Shown piece after piece: positions 53,202 through 64,000 of a stretch of DNA of 64,000 bases (the stretch's first letter is position 1; the number at the start of each line of letters is the position of its first letter). The translations under genes were made by a program, and so were the position numbers. The stretch spans positions 2,894,501 to 2,958,500 of the forward strand of contig NC_092201.1 of the NCBI RefSeq assembly GCF_043641665.1, in the 5' to 3' direction. Origin of the DNA: Enoplosus armatus. Its lineage: Eukaryota; Chordata; Actinopteri; Centrarchiformes; Enoplosidae. Below the pieces are notes generated by a model, which was not told where the DNA came from, did no database searches, and was given only the letters and a program-made list of their open reading frames with translations.

Positions 53202-54180
53202 GTCTGGTTTGACACTTGGGGGGCGGTGGAGAGGTTGAAGGGAGGCAGCGTTTTTTGAAAGCAGCTTTCACACCCCTTGAAGTGGCTCACCGTCTCTGCT
53301 ACTGTGCTGAGAAGAAGACATGAAGGGTAGGAGTGGGTGAAGGTTATGAGGTAGAAATCGGCAACCGGGGGAGGGAGAAAATGTTGGGAAATTGTGGCAT
53401 AATAACTACCTGTAACAGAAGAAGCTTCATCTTCCAACACATTAACCTCCGTGTGAGTCTCAACCTGCAGCTCTTTGGGATGTGCCAGATCATTTAGGAT
53501 GTTATTGCTCTATTTTCTCTCCGCTAGACAATAAACCACATCCCTTTTAATAATGTATTCATGCCTTTCCTGCTCCATATCTATATAGGGGTAATGTTGT
53601 TGTGGGCTGTTTGTTTTTTATGGTAAGATTGTGTGCAGCCTGGCAGATCGTACCACTGGAAGTGGCATATTCACTCCTTTTTTTTTTTCTCTTTTTGCGA
53701 GGCAAGTCATTTTTCGGTTTAAGCTGACATAGCTCTAAAAATAGGTGTGGTTGGGAGGTTGATATTCTCACCTACGCATATTTACAAACTCCTACTCCTA
53801 ACCCACACACACACACACACACACTTCCACATACAGTATATTCACACAAACTGCTCCACTTTGCCGACAACCCACGCTCCACAAACAGATGTGCCACACG
53901 AGACGAGAAAATATTCCATTTCACACATTTTTGCTCGAGTTTATTGTTGCCGAGTGTCACCAGGCGGCCTTTTAAAGGTTCGTGACACCCAAAAAAAAGT
54001 CAGTTTCTCACTCAAGTCAGGGTGAAAAATGCACTCAGCTGCAGCTCGCTCCAAACAGTGATACAGAATCCACACAGAATCCACACATGTGCTGTCAGTA
54101 GCACACGAGGAAGCAGTGGTCAACCAATGCTTGGCAGGTGTGAATACACACACACACACACACACACACCACCATCACTC
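53202..54180. repeat. Unique sequence with two CA arrays
   Basis: CA arrays at 53804-53824 and 54147-54169, a T11 run near 53678-53688 and otherwise non-repetitive DNA. No gene. CACATTAACCTCCG and CTTTTAATAATG cores near 53440 and 53545 are isolated. Confidence 0.6.
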
Positions 54181-54720
54181 TAAAGTGTCTCTTTGATATA
54201 TTTAACTGCTCCCATGAAGGGGGAAAGGCAGCGCAGAACAGGCACCCCACGCCCGGCTACCTCTTCACATGGCAGGGAAGCAAAGCTAACAGAGCGGCCC
54301 TCGCTTGCTTCACCACATTGCTATGTGGCGACAGCACTGCAGGTCCACTATTGTGATTGCAATCAAGCATCCCCAGACAACTATCACAACCAACTAATTA
54401 CAGGATTAGGTGATCAAACAAGGCTCCTCCAACACCAGCGCCAACCGCACTGCGTATTTTGGCATGTGTCACTGTGTACCTGTCAGTCTCGCTGAGCGGA
54501 GTGCAAATAGCTGCAGATTCTGGGGAAAAAACACGGAAAGATAATATAATCAACTCTAATTTGAGTTTCTTCCTGTATGACAACTTCCAGAGAAATGCCT
54601 TTGTGTTAAATATTGACTTTTGTTCGCACAGAGCATTGTTTCTCCAGTTATTTGTCACCCGGCGGTGATGACATAGGAGTGACACATCTTGCTCAACGGC
54701 TGTTCAATGCATTGCTAATG
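54181..54720. other. Unique sequence, weak regulatory texture
   Basis: Complex with CAACTAATTACAGGATTAGG (54391-54410), ATAATATAATCAACTC and GCATTGCTAATGAACC. A plus frame of 100 codons is unremarkable. May contain a small enhancer near 54350-54420. Confidence 0.4.
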
Positions 54721-56121
54721 AACCATGAGGAGGACAGGTAATGAGGACAGAAAAGGGAGGGGGGGCAGAGGGAGGAGTGCAGGTTATGGAGGGCAGAGTC
54801 GGTCCTACTGTATGACATACTGTAGCTGGGTAAATGGCTGACTAGTGTTACAGTAGCATGATGCCGTATCAACTCTCACGCTATCTCCATCCAGATCGTA
54901 TGAGGAAACCCCGACCAAGAACAACAAGATTAGTCAGTAATCAGATGTGATGCGATACTCTGAACACTCCACTGAGGAGCCAGAACGCAGACAGGTTGTT
55001 TGGATAGAGGCAAGAATGTAGGAGCAGGGAGACAGACGGTGTCCCGCGGCCCTACAGACAAATATGCCTCTGTGGTGACAAAGACGGGGACATTCAGAAG
55101 TCAAAAACGTGTACATCACAAAGTGATTTATGTATTCTACATTTAGTTTAAATACGTTATCGTCCTGTGAAATACAAGTAACAGGTCCGTTTTCAGCTTT
55201 GTGACGATGCATAATTTACATCATCTAATGGTTTTAAAAGGTTTATTTAGCTTAAGAAGTTAAGAATGTTCTCAAACCATGAAGGAAGATTTATCAGAAA
55301 AATTCAAAATCCCCAAATTTAACGATATGTGGTTTTCAGTGGAAACCTATACATAAATGTTCAACTTGAGCCATACTTAAGGCTCACAGTTTTTAACCCC
55401 TTTTTCACATCTTAAAAACCCAAATTGAATTTGATTTTCACCCTGATTTTACACTGATGATCGCATTTTACTGTACACCGCGCCCAATCCCCAATCTTTA
55501 GACAAAAACAGCTCCAGAACAGAAATTACAGACCATTAGCACTAAAAGTAGGATATTTGAGTATGTGCTCAAGTGTGTTATTATATTTTATATATTATTA
55601 ATATATTATGTGTATTAATGCCTTTAAAGTTAATTTTAAAGTGCATTTCTGGAAGTATTATTGCATATTCCTGAAAAGAATACAGTAGCATCTGTTCTCC
55701 AGTATAAAACTGTGTACTGTGTACGATATAGGTACTGTTAAAGTGTACTAAAAGTCAAAAGTAGACACACAAGAATCCGTGAACAAATACCTTCCTCGTT
55801 TTGTTGTTTCTTGTTTATAGTTTCTGCAGTTGCTTCTCCATTCTTTTAAAAGCAGCACACTATGAAACCACTTCCTTGATGCTGGTCCAGTTGCGTCGCT
55901 GTGACAGAGACAAAATGTGATTAATGTCCTCATACCCTCGGCATGACATCATGACAGTAGTGCACAGTGCGGACCGGTGTGTGACATGCTGACCTCAACA
56001 CAGACACACAGTTGCAGACGTGGATTTTGGTCTGCCGGAGCTGCCACATGGACACCGTGTTCACACATAATCTGTCCTGAGCCTCAGTGGGGTGAGAATG
56101 AAAAGATGGAAAACATGCTAG

Positions 56122-56125
<4 letters not shown>
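54721..56125. other. Unique AT-rich sequence, no gene seen
   Basis: G-rich patch near 54755. AT-rich, with TTATATTTTATATATTATTAATATATTA near 55580-55607. No recognised gene or family. Confidence 0.6.

Positions 56126-56159
<34 letters not shown>
56126..56159. repeat. (TG)17 microsatellite
   Basis: Pure TG array of about 34 bp. Confidence 0.97.
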
Positions 56160-56160
<1 letters not shown>

Positions 56161-57549
56161 CAGCTCAGTGATGAGGGCAGGCTGCTGACGAGAGTCTTTC
56201 TCAGCAGCTCTTGCCCTGCTCTGTTTGGAGTGTAAACATGTCAGAAAGTGTGAGAAAGCCTCTGTGTGCGACACGGCGATGGGCTCCTTTGTTTTGGTTC
56301 TCAGGGTAATAATAGCCGATGATGAGACAGGTTAACTTTAGCCGGTTTGCGGGCGTGCAGGTGCTTACAGACGGGGGTTGACGGTGTAAAAACAGCAAAA
56401 CTGGTCCGGCCTCTGCCATTACAGGAGACACCCGAGTCGTCTTTTCAAAGTAAAACTATGCTGACTGCCACTCCTCACTGAGGACTTTCCGTAAGCATCT
56501 ATTAAAATTATTTTCCATCATCAAACTGTGATGCTGATGAAACGAGATAAAGATGGTGCACTTCCACGCCTGAAATATTATATTTGCAATCAAGGAAAAT
56601 TGGAAGGAATAAACAAAGAACTCCCTGAAAGCAATACCAAGTGATAAGGCGTCGCTCTGCAGCCCTACTCTATATCAAGTCCACCAAACCTCTATAACGT
56701 TCACGATATATAATTATAGAATGACATTATCTCATTATGTCATGGTACATTACTAAACCTTGTTAGACCATTAGCTCCTAGCGGCCGAAGTGATTAGTCA
56801 TGGCAGGCCCCGCCCTTTCCTGTACTCCCACTCACTCGGAGAGGAAGCAGGAAGCCGCTTGCATGTCAGTCATCCCCAGACAGGAAGTGCCAGGGAGATG
56901 GCCACCCTTTAATGCTGCAATTATTGTAACTATTGTTTGGATTGATAATCACGCTCATTACTGAGAGATGGGTGGGGGGGGGGGTAAAAGGAAGGAAGTT
57001 GGAAGCTCTTAGGCTACTTGTTTGAGGCCGCGGTTTGTTCCGCGGAGGTCTGACGGACGGGGTGAAGGGAGGGAGCCCGGAGCTCCGGGGGGAATGTGTT
57101 GCCGCTTGGGTGCATGGGAAAGCTTGTTTGTTCGAAGAGTTTGCATTTGATCTGGGTTTCTCAGAGTAATTATCTGGGCTGGTGCTTCCAGGGAGAGGAG
57201 CGATTAACACAAGCTAGGGGTCAGGATAGGACAACACTCAGGCCGACGCCAGAGAAACTGTATATTCTCTGAATTCTCATCCTCGTCTCCCGTCTTATTT
57301 CCTTCTCTCTTCACTTCTTTCTTTCCCGCTTTGCTTTCCTTTTCTTCTCTCCCATACTTTCTTCTGTCCTTCCATCAATTTTATTTCCCCCTTCAACTGA
57401 TCTGAAAGCATGAAAATCCCCAAAACTGGCGATACAGAGGTTTCAGCAGACACGAAAACTAAACTTTGCTCTTCTTCACAGTGAGAACATTTCTGTTTGG
57501 TTCTACTGTTTTTGAAAAGACACCTTCAGGGAAACGGGTCAACGTATGG
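56160..57549. other. Unique sequence, no gene seen
   Basis: 56860-57220 is relatively complex, with ATGCTGCAATTATTGTAAC, GATTGATAATCACGC and CAGAGTAATTATCTGGGC separated by a G10 run; part may be regulatory. A pyrimidine-rich tract follows at 57290-57400. Confidence 0.5.
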
Positions 57550-57872
57550 CAAAGCACTAAGATCATTAACGCTCTAATGTATGTACGGCAAATAGGAAGC
57601 TATTACCAGCAGCTCTTTAGCTTAGCTTAGCATAATGACTGGAAACAGAGGGAAACAGCTAGCCTGGCTCTGTCTACGTGTAACAAAATCTGCCAACCAA
57701 TAGCTCTAAAAGTCGCGAATTAGCACGTTATTTGTTTACGTAGAAAAACTGAAATGTAAAAATGGCAAGGTGTGTTTCTGCAGGGGGTTGTGCCACAGCT
57801 GACTGGCTTCTCATCTAACATCTAATCTAAGCAAGAAAACTAATGATATATTATTTAGTGGAATAATTCCTT
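57550..57872 (+). mobile_element. Percomorph dispersed repeat, copy B, with inverted tail
   Basis: Same family as copy A, here in forward orientation: CTAATGTATGTACGG, TTAGCTTAGCTTAGCATAAT, GGAAACAGCTAGCCTGGCTC, TAACAAAATCTGCC, AATTAGCACGTTATTTG, GCAGGGGGTTGTGCC. From about 57806 the sequence turns into the reverse complement of the family's other end (TTCTCATCTAACATC, GCAAGAAAAC, GAATAATTCCTT). So this copy is chimeric or has long terminal inverted repeats. No coding capacity. Confidence 0.75.
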
Positions 57873-59260
57873 AAAGCTGGTACATTGCCAACATTAGAAC
57901 TTATACACTGATGTTTAATATACTAGAGATTCAAAACTGAGGAGGTTGTATAGATTGTGTGAAATAAAGATTCATTTAACAATAAATCCACTTTTGCGAT
58001 GAATTGTTTCAGGCAACAGTCTATAATGTTTATTGCAATGTCACTTCTTTGCCTTTTTTCTGACTTTTCTATCATTTTTGCTTTTGTTCTTGTGAAACAC
58101 GGAACTGTTCCACATCTTCGGGACTGTAAAAAAAAATCCCTCAAATGAAAACACTCCTTGATTAAACCGCTCGCAATTCATTCATTCCACACAAAGACCA
58201 TAACTTGTAAGTAGACGTTGCTTCATTTTAAGGGGTCACAAGCAAAACAAAGCTGAGGCATAAAGAGAACAAACGTAAAAGGAAGGAATAAAATGAAATA
58301 AAGTGCAAAGGAAACCATGGAGAGAGGACATCTAAATAATAACAGAGTGAAAACTGGAATTTCTGCTCGCCGTGCCAACTTTGCCTGCGAATCTGAGAAA
58401 GCAGCCGAGTGTGTGCAGGGCGGGGGGGAAGCCCACATATCACACCTGCTTATCAATTACATGCTGGTAATTTCTGCATGTAAGCAGGTCTTTAAAACGA
58501 TGGCAGAGAGGAACCTGCTCATTTTTCCTCTGAGAGGGGAGAAATTTGCTTCGGGATAAAAAAAGACCAACAAAAAAAAACCCTGCAGAGCCAAGTATTA
58601 AAAGCAGCCAGGCAACGTTAAGCGTCACAACATGCAGGACTCAGAAAACCTGTAATTAGAGAAGCCGTCAGCCGGCAAATGTCGTTTACTTGAAGCTCAC
58701 TGCTGTGGCATAGATTGTAGAAGCTTGCCAAGCACAATTAGAGGAGTGTCACTGATTACCTCTTCTGTTTTGTTTTGTTTTTAACATAGAAATGATGCTT
58801 CTACCTAATCCTCCTCCACATTAGCGGCCATTGCAACACTGCCTTACACTTCACCACCGACAATTAGATACCGAACTGATTAAGAAGTAGTAATTAAACA
58901 GTGTTGTCGTATATAAATCAGATGTTAACCGGATGAATAGACAGGCTGAGATAATGAGCAGAATAGAAAAAGAACAGAAACAGCTGCTTTTACTGGATTA
59001 TTCCAATTACATATTAAAACTTGAATGTATTTCCTCATCTGATTCCCACAAAGTTCCCACTTTTAGTTTAGCTTTGAAAAGTGTTCTTCACAACTTTTAT
59101 TTTACACTTGCACATATATAAAAAGTTAATAAGTCACGCAGTAAAATAAAAGTAAGTAAGTCCTCATTCTAGCCAACTAAAACATGTACATAGCTCACAT
59201 TCTTCAGCAATTTAAGGTGGAATATTTAAGTATGTATGCATGGAGCGTCCCCCCCCCCCC
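57873..59260. other. Unique sequence, no gene seen
   Basis: AT-moderate. 58610-58900 (CCTGTAATTAGAGAAGCC, CACAATTAGAGG, GACAATTAGATACC, AGTAATTAAACAG) is TAATTA-rich and may be regulatory. No coding frame with features. Confidence 0.5.
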
Positions 59261-60081
59261 ACCAGAGAACAAGCCTGTCCAGTTACACACACACACACAC
59301 ACCTCCTCCACGTGTTCAGTCTTAAAAGAACAAAAAGGAGACATTAACATTTGACCTCTTGTCTAATCCTGAGACCTGCTGCTGTTCCTCACATTGTTTC
59401 CTGATTGTGTCCCTTTTTAACGGCTCCTTCTGAGTCCACAATGACTTGTGCGCCTTTTTTTTTTTTTTTTTGACCGAACAGACCCAGAAACTGAACTTAA
59501 AAAAAAAGAAACCGTATTAAAACATCGGGGAATAAAGTTTCTCTCACTCGCCATTCATCACTTTATCTTGCTCTTTTTTTTCAGAATAGTCAGGAATTTG
59601 GCTTCTTAACTTAAAAAAAGATTTAATACTGATACCGTCAGCAGCCAGTGTGTGGTCGCTGTCTGAAGGTATACATTTGATTAGTAAGCGCTGTTTGGAG
59701 CATTATAGTCCCTGGGCCATCAGAAAGTCCCATCTCAGCAGGGACCTTTTGAGTGGCAGCGACTATGATCCGTGAACCAGAACTCGAACCAGGTTCCTGC
59801 TGTTGAAATACAGGTAAAGTATCTGAGCACCTATAAAAGTTTCCATGGTTCCCGTAAAAGTTCCTGTGGTCAAAGGTTGGCTGTTATCGTTCTGATCAAT
59901 GGACAGATAAGAGATCTATACTGACTGTAGTGAGACTACATTTAGTTCTTTCATTCTTTATACTTGTTAATTCTTTGTCATTTCACTCAAAGAGTTTAGA
60001 GATGGATGAATGAGACAGAAGAATGTCTTTGATAAGCACACTCATGGCCCTTGGGGGGAATTCACTTATTAGGCACGCAGG

Positions 60082-60084
<3 letters not shown>
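59261..60084. other. Short repeats and unique sequence, no gene seen
   Basis: C10 run near 59250-59260, CA tract at 59285-59302, T17 run at 59455-59471. 59660-59890 contains repeated AAAGTTTCC/AAAGTTCC strings that may be an old dispersed repeat, unrecognised. Confidence 0.5.
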
Positions 60085-60133
<49 letters not shown>

Positions 60134-60199
60134 TCTGGGGTCGGCTGATTACAGGGGTACGTTAGCCCCCTGGGGGCCCAGTCCATTCAGCGTGGGGTT

Positions 60200-60231
<32 letters not shown>
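60085..60231. repeat. Two long CA arrays
   Basis: CA of about 46 bp at 60085-60130 and about 29 bp at 60203-60231, separated by about 70 bp of GC-moderate unique sequence. Confidence 0.97.
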
Positions 60232-60236
<5 letters not shown>

Positions 60237-60279
60237 ATGGCATTTACATCCATTTGCATTGCTAAGGCTCTGACTGAGT

Positions 60280-60640
60280 TTGTTTAGTCCCGCTGGGGGC
60301 CACCAGCCCTCCACATCCCCCCTAAAGAGCCGACCGGACCGACCGGCTCGGCTCGGCTCACCCGGGGTGTCGCTGTGTTTGTGGACATTACAGATCCGTC
60401 CACCTGGCCTCCATTGACATCTAAAAGGGCCTTTTTACCAATCACACCTGGTGATCATGTCCCACCTTCTATTCAGTCTCTCTCTCTCTCTCTCTTTCTC
60501 TGTCTGCTGTATGTCTCTCCACCCTCCCTCTGATCCCAAACCCCTCGTTAACATTGATTATTAATTATGAAGACCCACATTTTCAGAACAATTAAAATTA
60601 CGTAACCCGCTGCCATCAATACATCCTTCAACGCAGTTAA
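60280..60640. promoter_or_regulatory. Candidate conserved non-coding element with GC micro-repeat
   Basis: GC-rich CCGACCGGACCGACCGG and CTCGGCTCGGCTC at 60330-60359, then TACCAATCACACCTGGTGATC (about 60437), a CT repeat at 60477-60496, and GTTAACATTGATTATTAATTATG (60548-60570) and CAATTAAAATTACG. A CpG-dense core beside TAAT-dense sequence resembles an enhancer. No coding frame. Confidence 0.35.
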
Positions 60641-61326
60641 AAGTCAATGACCAACATAATGTAGAAAATACTTTTACATAATTAAAATTAAAATGAATTC
60701 TTTGGCAGCCATCCAATCAGAAGGGTTTCCTGACTTCGGAGCCTCCATCCAGATTTTGGTCCGCGTTTGGGACAAAAGTGACTGAATGAAGTCCGGTTGT
60801 ATCTTAGATTTACATATCATGGATTTAAGATCATTGCAAAAAAAGTCCAAAAAACTAAAAATAGCAGATAAATAGAACACAAGGGGAAACAACTAAAGCC
60901 AGCTGCAAAATAAAATAAAAACACACTGATTATAGCTACAAACTGTGCATCATTTTGTTTTACATCTGAATTACTTTTAAGATCTTTCCCCTTTTATTCT
61001 TTATCTTGTTTCTGTGTATCTGTTTTTATGCATTTTATTTCTTTGAAAATGTGTTTAGCAGTTTGGTTATAAATAGAGACTACATATGTGTTATTTCGAC
61101 CATCACACAGGGCTCAACAGCAAATGTAATCTAATAATAATTCATTCCCATCCATTCACACAGTTGCCAGAAATGACCCAGGTTCTGCTTTTCTCACCAA
61201 ACCCCTGAAATAAAAGATAAGGATCTGTTTGTTGCTCAGTACACAAGCCTGATGCAACAGGTCAACAAGTCAATCTGCCAGACAATAGAGCTGGAATAAA
61301 ACTACAGGGGCTAAATTAACATTATG
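60641..61326. other. AT-rich unique sequence, no gene seen
   Basis: AT-rich, with no repeats or coding features recognised. Confidence 0.6.
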
Positions 61327-61355
61327 AGTGTGTGTGTGTGTGTGTGTGTGTGTGT
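61327..61355. repeat. (TG)14 microsatellite
   Basis: Pure TG array of about 29 bp. Confidence 0.96.
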
Positions 61356-61799
61356 TAGCCTCCCTCTGACTGCACTGATGGCTCTGTATGGGCTGATAGT
61401 TGGCGTCAGGGCCCCCTGCTCAGCCAGAGCCCCAGAAAACAAATAGCCAATTTGGTTTTATTGTGCTGCTGGAGGTCCACTCGACCCCAGAGACAGATGA
61501 CAGAACAGTGCAACACAGAAACACAGGAGGAGGTAAATGAGACTCAATACAGTCAACACAAACACTGCCAAAAAAACCCTGCTAACACAGGCACACTCAG
61601 GGCAGGCGTCAGTGGTGCACACTGGTCCTTTTAACACTAATGAAGGAGTTTAAAACAACCGATACCTGTAATCTTTTTACGAGTGTCTGAAGAAGCTTTT
61701 AGATTATCCTAAACATTTGTGTGAAGAAAGTTTTGACTAGAATCAGTGTAGGATTGATCAGTACTACAGTAAAATACAACCAAAGAAATGTCATCATAT
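61356..61799. other. Unique sequence, no gene seen
   Basis: No repeat family or coding frame recognised. Confidence 0.5.
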
Positions 61800-62017
61800 C
61801 AGAGGTGGACTGCACTGACTGGACCACATCTGATTCATCAAAAACAATAATAAAGTTATTGATTCATTTAACATTAAAGGGCATTTCATATGTTGATGTT
61901 GTAGCCAGTGGAGGATGTATCTGTACTCTCTCTACTCCACTGCATTTATTTCTCTATCCCACAGTTGGTTCGATTGTTCATTTTAGCTTCACCTCCACCA
62001 GCTACAACATAAACATG
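61800..62017. mobile_element. Interspersed repeat fragment with internal inverted pair
   Basis: ATGTTGTAGCCAGTGGAGG (61896-61914) and CCTCCACCAGCTACAACAT (61992-62010) are inverted copies with 17/19 identity. The motif belongs to the AAGTAAAAGT family also seen at 5.8 kb (GTTGTAGCTGGTGGAGG block). The two halves appear to be opposite-orientation pieces of one element. Confidence 0.6.
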
Positions 62018-62178
62018 AGTGGTGGAAAGTACATCTACTGAAGTACTGTACATTTAGCAGTAATTTTACTAACATTTTAATGCTTTTACTTGTAACAGAG
62101 TATTTTTACGTTGTGGTGTTTCTACTCTCACTTTTAAATAGTTTTAAACAGAGAATGTGAACACTTCTTTCACCACTG
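62018..62178. mobile_element. MITE-like element with AGTGGTGG/CCACCACT termini
   Basis: Begins AGTGGTGGAAAGTACATC and ends CTTCTTTCACCACTGG, an inverted terminal pair with one indel. The interior carries TACTGAAGTACTGTAC, TTACTTGTAACAGAGTATTT and GTGGTGTTTCTACTC, matching the widespread fish AAGTAAAAGTAC repeat. About 160 bp and non-coding. Confidence 0.65.
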
Positions 62179-62519
62179 GTTGTTGCTGTCTGTCTTTATT
62201 ATACTGTCAGGTATGATGATTTTATGCTTTCAAATCAATTGAATTGCATTCTCCCACATGAATCCCACATTCAGACCCATCGAATCCTTTTCCAAAGCGT
62301 TTTGGATCATATTTCCGAAGAAGAAGTTGAATGCCTGCACGCCGTCATCCCTGACTGTATTAGAGATCGCAGAGATACAATATTTCTCTGGTTACAGGCT
62401 AAACGCCCAATCTCAATGCCAAAAACGCTGTTTTACTTAGACTCACAAGGTTTTCACCTGTATGTAAGATCTTCATCTGTAAAAACAAAAACTACAAACT
62501 ACACCAATCAGAAAAATAC
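62179..62519. other. Unique insert between repeat fragments with open frame
   Basis: A plus frame of 101 codons (62224-62529) has mixed composition (segment VLDHISEEEVECLHAVIPDC then IRDRRDTIFLWLQ) and runs into the adjacent repeat. It is not low-complexity, but a second 60-codon frame overlaps it, and no domain or signal supports expression. Possibly unrelated host sequence between two repeat insertions. Confidence 0.3.
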
Positions 62520-62605
62520 AGTGGAGTAAAGTATAATATTTATCTACATAAAAGTATACACAAGTATAGTACAAGTACCGCAAAATAGTTCCAACTCCGC
62601 TCCTC
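62520..62605. mobile_element. Further fragment of the AAGTAAAAGT repeat family
   Basis: GTGGAGTAAAGTATAATATT, ATAAAAGTATACACAAGTAT and AGTACAAGTACCGCAAAATAG match the recalled order of the same family's terminal part. It suggests that one larger repeat was split by the intervening 340 bp. Confidence 0.55.
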
Positions 62606-63129
62606 CACATATCAACGCACAGTATACCGGTCTAATCCTGTTAAACACACACTCTTACGAGGCAATAAACGCCTCAACAGGCACCCCAGAACACACACAC
62701 TCAAACACAAGCGCACACTTAAGGCCATAAACGGCAGTCGGCAGGCCTGCTGTGCTGTCTGCCATGGCAGCCGTTAGCGTTAGCCATAAAGGTTGCAATC
62801 AGAGTGACCTCTACAGTAGAGAATCAGGCTGAATGAAGGACCAGGCCTGGCGGGCTGTAAAATCTCTCATCGCCACTGTACTCTGCTCTAAAGAGCCTCA
62901 CGGATTGGCCCCATAAACCACATGAGGGGTCCCTATCAGACACATTTGGGCTGGATGGGACAGATGGAGTGCAGAGATGGGCTAGGTAGAGATGAGTGTA
63001 TGTAATTAAAGCAGGAGTCAGGACTCTGAGGAGACCAACAGATGGAGAGGAGTAAACCCCCCCCCCCCGTCCCATCCCAATCCCACAGAGGGCTGAGGCT
63101 GGCAAGCACAGGAACGCTAAGAGCAGACA
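62606..63129. other. CA patches and unique sequence, no gene seen
   Basis: Short CA tracts near 62645 and 62692, a C10 run at 63057-63068. 62740-62830 (GCCATGGCAGCCGTTAGCGT) is complex. The minus 132-codon frame is a composition artefact. Confidence 0.55.
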
Positions 63130-63156
63130 GTGTGTGTGTGTGTGTGTGTGTGTGTG
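63130..63156. repeat. (TG)13 microsatellite
   Basis: Pure TG array of about 27 bp. Confidence 0.96.
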
Positions 63157-63419
63157 CGGTCCTGGGTGTGTGATAAGCACATGTTCCCCTGGGTGAGTGC
63201 TTGAGTGATCTAACAGGGGCAATTAATTTGTTTTATATACAATTTAACTCCTCCGAGCTCCGACAAAGGAGGCAGTCCTCTGGGAGCTCTGAATGCTCTC
63301 TGATACAAACCAGGACCACAGGGGAGATGCACAATCAGCCCGCGACGAGAATGCCCGTTTACGCCCGAGCTTTCATGTGCACTGACGAGGGGTGAGGAGG
63401 GGGGGGGGCCATCCACAAG
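63157..63419. other. Unique sequence, weak regulatory texture
   Basis: GGGGCAATTAATTTG (about 63217) and CpG-containing sequence, ending in a G9 patch near 63401-63409. No gene. Confidence 0.45.
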
Positions 63420-64000
63420 TAAACTCATTTCCCTCAATGAATATATAATGGAAACTGATGAGGCTAATGACTCGTAGAGGTGACCTACTTATTTACGCCG
63501 AGGAAATGGGGATCTGAAGCTTTCATCTGTCACACATTAGAGGAATCTCAGATTATTTATGTACAAGCGATGCTTGTGATATCCCAAGAGAGGCTATCGT
63601 CTCTATGACAGCGTCCTTTTCAAATCTAATTTAAACCTCGCTATCTCTCCGAGTCGTCGCTTCTGGCCCGCCGAGGACGTGGCAATGTGACCTTTCCGCC
63701 CATCACTCTCTCAAGACTCGGACACGCACGCATCAGGAAATGTGCAAAGTCTGAAAAAGTCTAAAATGATCCACATTTCTGAACTCAAAGAGTACTCCTT
63801 AGTGTTTCGAGGCATTGAAAGACTCCTTAATATTTGATAAATGAGCCAGGGAGGTGAGGTAAGGGTGAGTCCATCTTTCATGCAAGAGACTGGACTTCTC
63901 CCATCACAGACCTGCAATAAATGTTCACCTTCTTTGCAACCACAATCTTTCCCTAATCTTAACCATATTTTGGTTGCCATAACCCCCGAAATTTCCTTGC
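63420..64000. promoter_or_regulatory. Strong candidate conserved non-coding element at window end
   Basis: Nearly 600 bp without simple repeats: CAATGAATATATAATGG, GAGGCTAATGACTCG, CAGATTATTTATG, AATCTAATTTAAACC, CTCCTTAATATTTGATAAATG and TTCATGCAAGAG, with a CpG-rich segment near 63640-63730. The frames have no domain. It may continue beyond the window. Confidence 0.45.

Overview
This 64 kb window looks like non-coding nuclear DNA from a ray-finned fish, most likely a percomorph teleost. I found no protein-coding gene, RNA gene or CRISPR array that I can support. Four things point to a teleost: several dozen long CA/TG microsatellites (many of 25 to 80 bp); frequent poly-G/poly-C runs of 16 to 23 bases; interspersed repeat families that I recognise from perciform genomes, though I cannot name them in a database; and moderate GC with local AT-rich stretches. 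The open frames present, up to 176 codons, are about what chance predicts for six frames of 64 kb, and the longer ones run through simple repeats or poly-purine tracts.

The layout alternates between three textures. (1) Compositionally complex, repeat-free blocks of 150 to 600 bp, rich in TAAT/ATTA and octamer-like cores and CCGCCAT cores, typical of vertebrate conserved non-coding elements. About 35 are marked as candidates; the most convincing are near 3.9-4.3, 9.6, 13.1-13.6, 15.5-15.9, 18.4-18.7, 20.9, 25.0-27.4, 30.3-30.7, 33.4-33.9, 34.4-34.7, 41.1-41.6, 45.9-46.5, 48.9-49.3, 60.3-60.6 and 63.4-64.0 kb. (2) Simple repeats, with a striking cluster of alternating CA and TG arrays at 39.6-41.0 kb. 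(3) Short interspersed elements at 5.8-6.35, 15.15-15.3, 50.7-51.0, 52.6-52.9, 57.55-57.9 and 61.8-62.6 kb.

The most economical reading is a regulatory gene desert, or a very large intron, next to a developmental regulator. The target gene is outside the window or not visible, and I cannot name it. Conservation of the marked blocks is an inference from texture and was not measured. The most checkable oddities are a perfect 15-bp hairpin at 44.6 kb, two copies of one element family of which one has an inverted terminal segment, a nested inverted repeat cluster at 62 kb, and a short signal-peptide-like reading frame that ends in a consensus splice donor at 5.5 kb.
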